Positions 1-5,799 of a stretch of DNA of 5,799 nt are shown here, piece by piece. The number at the start of each line of letters is the position of its first letter. Position 1 is the stretch's first letter. A program made the position numbers and the translations under genes. Source of the DNA: Flavobacteriales bacterium (GTDB taxonomy: Bacteria > Bacteroidota > Bacteroidia > Flavobacteriales > Flavobacteriaceae); contig WTIY01000230.1 of NCBI GenBank assembly GCA_011525065.1, forward strand, positions 1-5,799. The letters run 5' to 3'. The notes beneath the pieces were generated by a model, which worked only from the letters and a program-made list of their open reading frames with translations, made no database searches and was not told where the DNA came from.

Positions 1-30
1 AAAAAAACCCCCTTGAGCAGTAGGGGGTTT
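1..30 (-). terminator. Rho-independent terminator downstream of fadD
   Basis: Read on the minus strand, a perfect 9-bp stem (AAACCCCCT pairing with AGGGGGTTT; plus-strand arms 22-30 and 5-13) encloses an 8-nt loop and runs into seven T residues at the window edge. The stem starts 14 bases after the fadD stop codon. This is a textbook intrinsic terminator for leftward transcription. On the plus strand only TTT and then GCG follow the stem, so it should work poorly for rightward transcription. The T tract may continue past the window edge. Confidence 0.93.
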
Positions 31-43
31 GCGATGAATAGAA

Positions 44-1819
44 TTATTCTGTGTAAATCTTATCAATTAAGTCGCTGTAGTGCGCCTTAATGATCTTTCG
101 TTTCATTTTCATGGTCGGAGTCAACAGTCCGAGCTCGATGCTCCAGACCTCTGGGGTCAATTCAAATTTTTTGATTTGCTCCCACTTGCCAAAATGTTCA
201 TTAAAATGGTCGACCTCTTTTTGAATGCGTTCGATCACCTTAGGGTGCTGACTAAGTGCGGCGAGATCGGTGGGTAAATTGAGCTGTTTATTGTTGCCCC
301 ATTCCTGGACAAATTCCCAGTTGGGTTGAATCAGTGCCGCTGGCATTTTCTGATTTTCTCCGATTACCATGAGTTGTTCGATAAATCTCGATTGCTTAAG
401 GGCATTCTCCAAGACTTGCGGGGCGATGTATTTACCACCGCTGGTTTTGAACATTTCTTTTTTGCGATCCGTAATGCGCAAAAAGCCCTCAGCATCAACC
501 TCACCGATATCTCCAGTGTGGAAGTAGCCATTTTTAATGACTTGGGCAGTCAAATCAGGATCCTTGTAATAGCCCATCATGATTTGTGGCCCCTTGACTA
601 AAATCTCTCCGTCTTCTGCAATTTTAATCTCGGTATCTGCAATGGGTTTGCCCACGGTACCAATTTTGAAATTCCCATCTCTAAAGTCATTGACCGCTAC
701 TACAGGTGAAGTCTCTGTGAGTCCGTAACCTTCCATAATCGGAATGCCCGCAGCATTAAACACACGAGCCAATCGAGGTTGCAATGCGGCACTTCCCGAA
801 GCTACAGCTCGGAGTTTTCCACCTAAGGCCTCTTGCCATTTTGTAAAGATCAGTTTACGAGCGATTTTAAGTTGAAATTCATACCACCATCCATTTTGGC
901 CATAAGGTTCATAAACCAGTCCAAGATTGACCGCCCAGAAAAACAGAGCCTTTTTGATGCCGGTTAGCGCTGCGCCTTTGGCATAAATTTTGTCGTATAC
1001 TTTTTCCAAAAGTCTCGGAACTGCTGTCATTACATCAGGATGTATTTCCTGTAGATTTTCACTGATGGTTTCTAAGGACTCGGCAAAATAGATCTCGACA
1101 CCACAATATTGATACATATAGGACAGCATGCGTTCGTAGATATGGCATATGGGCAAAAAGCTCAGTGCCTTAGATTCTCCTAAGGCAATGGGCAAACGGT
1201 CGGCGCTTCGTCTGATGTTGGCCGAAATGTTTTGATGACTGAGCATGACACCTTTAGGTTTACCTGTAGTTCCAGAGGTGTAGATGATCGTGGCTAAGTC
1301 ATTTTCCTGGACCTGGTCTTTTAGTCCATCAACCTCTGATTGATTGCTTTGGTCAGCACCGAGTTCCAAAACTTCGCTCCAATGCGCGCAGTTATCCAGG
1401 GCATCAAAACTGTAAACATGCTTTAACGAAGGGACTTGGTCCTTGATTTGCTCAACTTTTGCATAAACATCGGCACAAGAGACAAAACAGACCACAGACT
1501 CACTGTGGTTCAAGATATATTGATAATCTTCTTTGGAGCTGGTAGGATAAATGGGTACATCTTGCGCGCCTAATTGAAGACTCCCAAAGTCGCAGATGTT
1601 CCATTCACTGCGATTGGTGGTTGAAATCAAGGCAATTTTATCGTTGGGTTTGATTCCAAGACGCAAAAGCCCGCGACTGATGGCATTTCCTTTATCGAGG
1701 AATTCTTCACTGGATACAGAAGTCCAGGATCCCTTTCTCTTGTCGGCAAAAGCAGTGGTTAAATTGTATTTTTCTTTTTGGTAGTAGGCAAAATCGAATA
1801 ATCGAGTCGGTTGTATCAT
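44..1819 (-). CDS. fadD: Long-chain fatty acid--CoA ligase (AMP-forming acyl-CoA synthetase, FadD15/ACSL type)
   Basis: This 591-residue enzyme activates long-chain fatty acids: fatty acid + ATP + CoA gives acyl-CoA + AMP + PPi, feeding beta-oxidation and phospholipid synthesis at the cytoplasmic face of the membrane. The core motifs of the ANL (acyl/aryl-CoA synthetase, NRPS adenylation, luciferase) superfamily are in order: P-loop YTSGTTGKPKG (180-190), GYGLTET (364-370), the ATP-ribose aspartate in HTGD (434-437), the hinge region ITDRKKEMFKTSGGKY (449-464), and a C-terminal LTPTMKMKRK (565-574) that should hold the catalytic lysine, probably K571. A hydrophobic stretch near 290-303 (ALFFWAVNLG) is usual in this subfamily and may help membrane association; there is no signal peptide or true membrane helix. 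Length is normal and the frame is intact. The ATG at 1819 gives the N-terminus usual for the subfamily (TRLFDFAYYQKEKYNL); a weak GAGAG lies 4 nt upstream. The gene follows purL on the same strand after 135 bp and ends at a strong terminator. The symbol is by family; chain-length preference cannot be read from sequence. Confidence 0.93.
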   Translation of the reverse strand: MIQPTRLFDFAYYQKEKYNLTTAFADKRKGSWTSVSSEEFLDKGNAISRGLLRLGIKPNDKIALISTTNRSEWNICDFGSLQLGAQDVPIYPTSSKEDYQYILNHSESVVCFVSCADVYAKVEQIKDQVPSLKHVYSFDALDNCAHWSEVLELGADQSNQSEVDGLKDQVQENDLATIIYTSGTTGKPKGVMLSHQNISANIRRSADRLPIALGESKALSFLPICHIYERMLSYMYQYCGVEIYFAESLETISENLQEIHPDVMTAVPRLLEKVYDKIYAKGAALTGIKKALFFWAVNLGLVYEPYGQNGWWYEFQLKIARKLIFTKWQEALGGKLRAVASGSAALQPRLARVFNAAGIPIMEGYGLTETSPVVAVNDFRDGNFKIGTVGKPIADTEIKIAEDGEILVKGPQIMMGYYKDPDLTAQVIKNGYFHTGDIGEVDAEGFLRITDRKKEMFKTSGGKYIAPQVLENALKQSRFIEQLMVIGENQKMPAALIQPNWEFVQEWGNNKQLNLPTDLAALSQHPKVIERIQKEVDHFNEHFGKWEQIKKFELTPEVWSIELGLLTPTMKMKRKIIKAHYSDLIDKIYTE

Positions 1820-1845
1820 AGGTCTCTCAGCGTTAATTGTCTTTG

Positions 1846-1865
1846 CAAAATATGAAATTATTTTG
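1846..1865. repeat. Inverted repeat CAAAATA-N6-TATTTTG upstream of fadD (candidate operator)
   Basis: Two perfect 7-bp arms (1846-1852 and 1859-1865) flank a 6-bp spacer. The repeat is centred about 37 bp upstream of the fadD start codon. A 20-bp symmetric site at a promoter is the usual size for a dimeric repressor, so a fatty-acid-responsive regulator is conceivable, but no regulator is visible in the window and the arms match no operator I recognise. A third copy of the same heptamer (TATTTTG on the plus strand) lies at 1897-1903, overlapping a 10-bp palindrome ATAGATCTAT (1890-1899). The sequence is AT-rich, so chance symmetry remains possible. Confidence 0.45.
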
Positions 1866-1876
1866 TGAAGCCTAAA
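1846..1876 (-). promoter_or_regulatory. Possible fadD promoter (Bacteroidota-type, weak match)
   Basis: On the minus strand, TTTA (1876-1873) is followed after 20 nt by TATTTTG (1852-1846), then 26 nt to the fadD ATG. The Bacteroidota sigma factor consensus is TTTG near -33 and TAnnTTTG near -7, so both elements are imperfect: the first ends in A, and the second is one base short. Spacing and position suit a short-leader transcript. The proposed -7 element coincides with one arm of the inverted repeat at 1846-1865, which would let a bound protein block initiation. This is inference from a weak match. Confidence 0.27.
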
Positions 1877-1954
1877 CGGTTAAAGCACTATAGATCTATT
1901 TTGAAGTGAGAATGAGCCCAATTCAATCTTCATTGAGAAGCACAATGACTGTCA

Positions 1955-4900
1955 TTATTGATTTTCCAGCCATTTACGTGCATTGATAAAGGCCGCCAGC
2001 CATGGGGATACCTCATCGTTTCGATTCTGTGGGTAATTGGCCCAGTTCCATTGGAACATAGAGCGTTCAATGTGTGGCATGGTCACCAAATGACGCCCAC
2101 TAACATCGCACATCATGGCGGTGTTGTAATCGCTACCATTTGGATTAGCGGGATACTGATCATAACCGTATTTGGCTACAATTTCGTAGTGGTCCTCGCT
2201 CATCGGGAGATCAAACCTGCCTTCGCCGTGGCTGATCCAAACCCCCAGGGTACTGCCCTCAAGGTTTGAGAGCATGATGCTCTTATTGGGTTGAATGGTT
2301 ACGCTGGTAAAATTACTTTCGTGCTTGCCAGAGCGATTGTGTTTCATTTTAGCCAGATGCTCGTGATCTGGGTTAATCAAATCTAGTTCTAAAAACAATT
2401 GGCATCCGTTGCAAATCCCTACCGATAAGGTGTCTTCACGACTAAAAAATTGCTGGAGTGCGTTTTTGGCTTTTTCGTTGTATTTGAACGCACCGGCCCA
2501 ACCTTTTGCTGAGCCCAAGACGTCTGAATTGGAAAATCCGCCCACAGCGCCAATAAACTGAACATCTTCAAGGGTTTCTCGGCCAGAAATCAAGTCGGTC
2601 ATGTGAATGTCTTTAACCTTGAAGCCGGCTAAATACAGGGCATGGGCCATTTCTCGTTCACTGTTGCTCCCTTTCTCTCGAATGATGGCAGCGGTGATTT
2701 GACGCTGGTGATCAGACCAACGCGCGGACTCCGGCAATTTTCCGCTGAACTTTTGCGGAAATTGGAAAATAAGGGGTTGCGATTTGTAATGTTCAAAACG
2801 ATGTTTGGCCAAAGGGGCAGCCGTCTGATGCTGATCCATCAAATAAGAGGTGTGGAACCAGCAGTCTCGATAGTGCTCAATATCAAAGCGATGCGTTTGG
2901 TCGCCAACCACCAAGGTCAGAACGTTTGACGCCTTAATTTCACCTAATTTTATCCCGACAATGGACTGGGCCTCTAAAATGGCTTTGACCTTGTGTTCAT
3001 CAGTTACCTGGAAAACAACTCCGGCATTTTCGGCAAACAATCGCCGACTTAGATCTGACGATTTGACCAGCTCATCCAAATAAAATTCAGCACCAAGTCC
3101 TGGGGTGCTGAAACACATCTCCAATAAGGTGGTGATCAAACCTCCACTGGAAACGTCGTGTCCTGCGACAATCAAACCTGCTTTGATCATCTCTTGTAGG
3201 GTATTAAATATCTTTACGACATATGCGGCATCTTTTATATCAGGGGCCTTAGATCCAATTTTATTTTTAATTTGTGCCCAAGAAGATCCGCCCAAAACAG
3301 GATCCATCTGACTCAGATCACAATAAAATACTGGGCCCTGATTGAATTGAAACACAGGTTCCACCACTGCTTTTATGTCGTCACAATGTCCTGCGGCTGA
3401 TACAATCACAGTGCCGGGTGACTTGACATCGCGATCTGGATATTTTTGTTTCATCGAAAGCGAATCCTTTCCTGTGGGTATGTTGATTCCCAGCTCAATG
3501 GCAAAGTCGCTAATGCTTTTAACCGCTTGGTACAATCGAGCATTTTCTCCAGGATTATTGGCCGGCCACATCCAGTTTGCCGATAGTGAAACACTTTTTA
3601 GCCCCTCTGCTAGAGGAGCCCAAACGATATTGGTCAGGGCTTCGGTGACTGAATTTCTCGATCCAGCTGCGGCGTCGATCAGACCAGATACTGGGCTGTG
3701 GCCCACTGAGGTTGCGATCCCGTGAGTGCCTTCAAAGTCGAGGGCCATGACTCCGCAATTGTTCAAGGGCAATTGAAGTGGTCCCGCGCATTGCTGTTTG
3801 GCCACCATACCACCGACACAGCGGTCGACTTTATTGGTGAGCCAATCTTTACACCCTACAGATTCAAGACTTAATACGGCTTCAAGGTCTTGGTGGATGT
3901 CTGCGTCATTTGAAGCTACCTGTTCAAATGTCGGATTGAGACTTGTATCGGTGAGTAGGGTCTTTGGCGCGCTGCCAAACATATCACCCAGATTGAAATC
4001 CATAGGACGTTCACCTGTTTTCTCACTCTCGATCAAAAAGCGATCATCTGCGGTTACCTCGCCTACATCGTACATCGGGGCTCGCTCGCGTTCGGCGATT
4101 TTAGCCAATAGAGGTAAATCTTCTGGCGCGATGATCAGTCCCATGCGTTCTTGAGATTCATTTCCGATGATTTCCTTTGCAGATAGGGTTGGGTCGCCAA
4201 TGGGCAATCGATCCAAATTGATGTGGCCACCAGTTTCTTCAAATAGTTCGCTCAAGCAGTTTAAATGACCTCCAGCACCGTGATCGTGGATGGAAACGAT
4301 AGGGTTTTTATCGCTTTCGACTAAGGCGCGTATGGCATTGGCTGCTCTTTTTTGCATTTCTGGATTGGACCGTTGAATGGCATTGAGCTCAATCCCACTG
4401 CTGAAGGCCCCTGTATCCGCACTGGACACTGCTGCGCCACCCATACCAATGCGGTAATTATCACCACCCATAACCACGATGCGATCGCCTGCTTTTGGCG
4501 TGTCTTTTTGAGCCATCTGGGCTTTACCATACCCAATACCACCTGCCAACATGATGACTTTATCAAAGCCCATAATTTCCTCCTGCTCCTTGTGTTCAAA
4601 GGTCAATACGGAGCCACTAATTAGTGGCTGCCCAAACTTGTTGCCAAAGTCTGAGGCACCATTACTGGCTTTGATTAAAATGTCCAATGGTGTTTGGTAG
4701 AGCCATGGTCTTGGGCTGATCCCATCTTCCCAAGGTCGTCCTTGGGTTACTCGGGAATAGGCCGTCATGTAGACCGCAGTTCCCGCCAGAGGGATAGACC
4801 CCTTACCTCCGGCCAAACGGTCTCTGATTTCACCACCACTTCCTGTTGCGGCGCCATTAAAAGGCTCGACCGTGGTTGGAAAATTATGGGTTTCGGCCTT

Positions 4901-5629
4901 TAATGAAATTATGCTGTCAAATGGTTTTTTGCTAAAGTAATCCGGATGATCTCCTCGAAGAGGTGAAAATTGAGTCACCTGTGGCCCGGATAAAAAAGCT
5001 ACATTGTCTTTATAGGCCGAAATAATATTGTGCCCGTGTGTTTTGGAAGTTTTTTTGATTAACGAAAAAAGTGAATCTTCCTGGGATACCCCGTCAATGA
5101 TGAAGGAGCCGTTAAAGATTTTATGTCGACAATGCTCACTGTTGACTTGAGAAAAACCAAAGACTTCACTGTCGGTTAAAGGACGTCCAATACGCGAACT
5201 CAAATCGATTAAATACTGGACTTCCTCCTGACTAAGGGCTAAACCTTCCTCTGTATTAAACTTGGCGATGTCAGTGATTTCTTTGATCGAGTCTGGGGAG
5301 TGATCGAGTTGAAATAGTTTTTGATTCAGTCCTTGAAAAGCCTGAGAAAGCATTGGATCAAAGGAATCTTTTTCGTTTAATGGCCAGTATTGTTCGATTC
5401 GGTCAATGGCAGAAACGCCCATATTTTGAGTGATTTCCACGGCATTGGTACTCCATGGGGTAACCATTGCGGCCCGCGGCCCAACAAACTTACCCTTGAT
5501 TTCTTCAGCGCTGATTTGAGGTTGTCCGCCAAACAACCAAGAGAGTTTTTCCACGGTTTGAGAATCCAGTTGACGCTCTGCCGATACGGCGTAAATGGTC
5601 AGGTCGGGTTGGCCAAAAAAGAAAATCAT
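1955..5629 (-). CDS. purL: Phosphoribosylformylglycinamidine synthase, single-chain large form (FGAM synthase / FGAR amidotransferase)
   Basis: This cytoplasmic enzyme catalyses the fourth step of de novo purine synthesis: FGAR + glutamine + ATP gives FGAM + glutamate + ADP + Pi. Numbering is from the ATG at 5629 (1,224 residues). Domains follow the large PurL order: a PurS-like N-terminus (about 1-130); a linker leading into SEHCRHKIFNG (164-174); a first AIRS-type synthase half with KAETHNFPT (244-252), GSGGEIRD (263-270) and HDHGAGGH (448-455); a second half with PTGKDSLSM (718-726) and GHDVSSGGL (823-831); and a class I glutaminase with GGFSNSDVLGSAKGWA (1030-1045), nucleophile Cys1073 in GICNGCQLF, and the His1186/Glu1188 pair in PHIER. 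All expected catalytic residues are present and the length is slightly below the about 1,295 of enterobacterial PurL. An in-frame TTG at 5653 would add 8 residues (MWLNLRAN); I chose the ATG because MIFFFGQP fits the usual start of this protein in Bacteroidota. No other pur gene is in the window. Confidence 0.97.
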   Translation of the reverse strand: MIFFFGQPDLTIYAVSAERQLDSQTVEKLSWLFGGQPQISAEEIKGKFVGPRAAMVTPWSTNAVEITQNMGVSAIDRIEQYWPLNEKDSFDPMLSQAFQGLNQKLFQLDHSPDSIKEITDIAKFNTEEGLALSQEEVQYLIDLSSRIGRPLTDSEVFGFSQVNSEHCRHKIFNGSFIIDGVSQEDSLFSLIKKTSKTHGHNIISAYKDNVAFLSGPQVTQFSPLRGDHPDYFSKKPFDSIISLKAETHNFPTTVEPFNGAATGSGGEIRDRLAGGKGSIPLAGTAVYMTAYSRVTQGRPWEDGISPRPWLYQTPLDILIKASNGASDFGNKFGQPLISGSVLTFEHKEQEEIMGFDKVIMLAGGIGYGKAQMAQKDTPKAGDRIVVMGGDNYRIGMGGAAVSSADTGAFSSGIELNAIQRSNPEMQKRAANAIRALVESDKNPIVSIHDHGAGGHLNCLSELFEETGGHINLDRLPIGDPTLSAKEIIGNESQERMGLIIAPEDLPLLAKIAERERAPMYDVGEVTADDRFLIESEKTGERPMDFNLGDMFGSAPKTLLTDTSLNPTFEQVASNDADIHQDLEAVLSLESVGCKDWLTNKVDRCVGGMVAKQQCAGPLQLPLNNCGVMALDFEGTHGIATSVGHSPVSGLIDAAAGSRNSVTEALTNIVWAPLAEGLKSVSLSANWMWPANNPGENARLYQAVKSISDFAIELGINIPTGKDSLSMKQKYPDRDVKSPGTVIVSAAGHCDDIKAVVEPVFQFNQGPVFYCDLSQMDPVLGGSSWAQIKNKIGSKAPDIKDAAYVVKIFNTLQEMIKAGLIVAGHDVSSGGLITTLLEMCFSTPGLGAEFYLDELVKSSDLSRRLFAENAGVVFQVTDEHKVKAILEAQSIVGIKLGEIKASNVLTLVVGDQTHRFDIEHYRDCWFHTSYLMDQHQTAAPLAKHRFEHYKSQPLIFQFPQKFSGKLPESARWSDHQRQITAAIIREKGSNSEREMAHALYLAGFKVKDIHMTDLISGRETLEDVQFIGAVGGFSNSDVLGSAKGWAGAFKYNEKAKNALQQFFSREDTLSVGICNGCQLFLELDLINPDHEHLAKMKHNRSGKHESNFTSVTIQPNKSIMLSNLEGSTLGVWISHGEGRFDLPMSEDHYEIVAKYGYDQYPANPNGSDYNTAMMCDVSGRHLVTMPHIERSMFQWNWANYPQNRNDEVSPWLAAFINARKWLENQ

Positions 5630-5799
5630 GTTTGCACGCAAATTAAGCCACAAATTTAGTCATTTTTAGCGGCGCTCTGGGCAAGAGATACTAACCGAAT
5701 TTAGTTGAATTTGTTCATAACCTTAACATTCCATTAGGTCCCCGGAGCGTTCTATTTTTTATCTTTACGATTCTTTTAAAAATCCATTATGAATTTACG
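5630..5799. other. Noncoding region upstream of purL
   Basis: These 170 bp to the window edge hold no supported gene. Visible small structures are a 12-bp symmetric sequence TTTGC-AC-GCAAA (5631-5642) touching the purL start; AATTTAGT twice (5653-5660 and 5698-5705); and GAATTT twice at 10-bp spacing (5697-5702 and 5707-5712). An ATG at 5789 on the plus strand opens a frame that runs off the edge (Met-Asn-Leu), so this may be a divergent promoter region, but three codons cannot establish a gene. No riboswitch or intrinsic terminator is recognisable. Confidence 0.5.
5651..5658 (-). promoter_or_regulatory. Possible purL -7 promoter element TAAATTTG
   Basis: On the minus strand TAAATTTG is an exact match to the Bacteroidota -7 consensus TAnnTTTG, ending 21 nt before the purL ATG. 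The nearest upstream TTG lies 23 nt before it, longer than the usual spacing, so the -33 element is doubtful. If this is the promoter, the leader would be only about 15 nt and the upstream TTG codon at 5653 would not be transcribed, which agrees with choosing the ATG at 5629. Confidence 0.33.

Larger units (their letters stand above)
1820..1954 (-). other. Intergenic gap between purL and fadD
   Basis: This gap is 135 bp and AT-rich, with no small open reading frame worth calling. Just after the purL stop only weak hairpins are seen, for example TCAAT-GAAG-ATTGA (5-bp stem) without a following T run, so purL has no clear intrinsic terminator here. The fadD-proximal half holds the heptamer cluster and the possible promoter. 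Read-through from purL into fadD and independent fadD transcription are both compatible with the sequence. Confidence 0.6.

Noticed and set aside
80..1784. Plus-strand open frames opposite fadD (80-277, 326-601, 1596-1784)
   Set aside because: They are antisense to an intact acyl-CoA synthetase whose motifs span the whole length; no independent evidence for coding.
1194..1830. Whether fadD could be a fusion or carry an insertion
   Set aside because: Motif spacing and the total of 591 residues fit the normal FadD15/ACSL plan without extra domains.
1929..1945. Hairpins near the purL stop as a terminator
   Set aside because: Stems are only 4-5 bp and no T run follows on the minus strand.
4321..4599. 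Minus-strand 92-codon frame inside purL
   Set aside because: It is another reading frame on the same strand as purL, contained entirely within it, with no motif or separate start signal.
1958..4903. Several plus-strand open frames of 68-118 codons (for example 1958-2269, 3375-3725, 3798-4154) opposite purL
   Set aside because: They lie wholly antisense to a complete, strongly motif-supported purL and show no recognisable domain; they are shadow frames.
5390..5659. Plus-strand 89-codon frame overlapping the purL start and leader
   Set aside because: Nearly all of it is antisense to the PurS-like N-terminal domain of purL and it has no recognisable protein features.
1..5799. Defence system, CRISPR array, mobile element or novel RNA
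   Set aside because: Two housekeeping or core-metabolism genes fill about 94% of the window; no repeat arrays, transposase, flanking inverted repeats or large structured noncoding stretch is present.

Overview
The window looks like an ordinary piece of a Bacteroidota (Flavobacteriia-like) chromosome. The evidence is a single-chain PurL of about 1,220 residues that opens with MIFFFGQP and carries the motif GGFSNSDVLGSAKGWA, a roughly 590-residue long-chain acyl-CoA synthetase of the type common in that phylum, weak or absent Shine-Dalgarno sequences, and TAnnTTTG-like promoter elements. The lineage is inferred from memory of these families, not from a search. Base composition by eye is moderate (mid-40s % GC) and even throughout, with no sign of transfer.

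Layout: both real genes lie on the minus strand, so the window reads right to left. From the right edge there is a noncoding leader (5630-5799). Next comes purL (5629-1955), the glutamine-dependent FGAM synthase of purine biosynthesis. A 135-bp AT-rich gap follows (1954-1820), then a fadD-like long-chain fatty acyl-CoA ligase (1819-44). Immediately after that is a strong intrinsic terminator (30-1) that ends transcription leftward. I found no tRNA, rRNA, CRISPR array, insertion sequence or attachment site.

The two enzymes are not steps of one pathway. PurL makes formylglycinamidine ribonucleotide on the way to IMP; the ligase activates fatty acids for beta-oxidation or lipid synthesis. The gap between them has no convincing terminator after purL, so some read-through into fadD is possible. 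It does hold a possible promoter and a cluster of three copies of the heptamer CAAAATA/TATTTTG, so fadD may have its own regulated start.

I looked for a novel system and did not find one. What merits a second look is small and regulatory: the heptamer cluster and inverted repeat upstream of fadD, the start-codon choice and short repeats upstream of purL, and a possible rightward gene that may begin in the last 11 bases.
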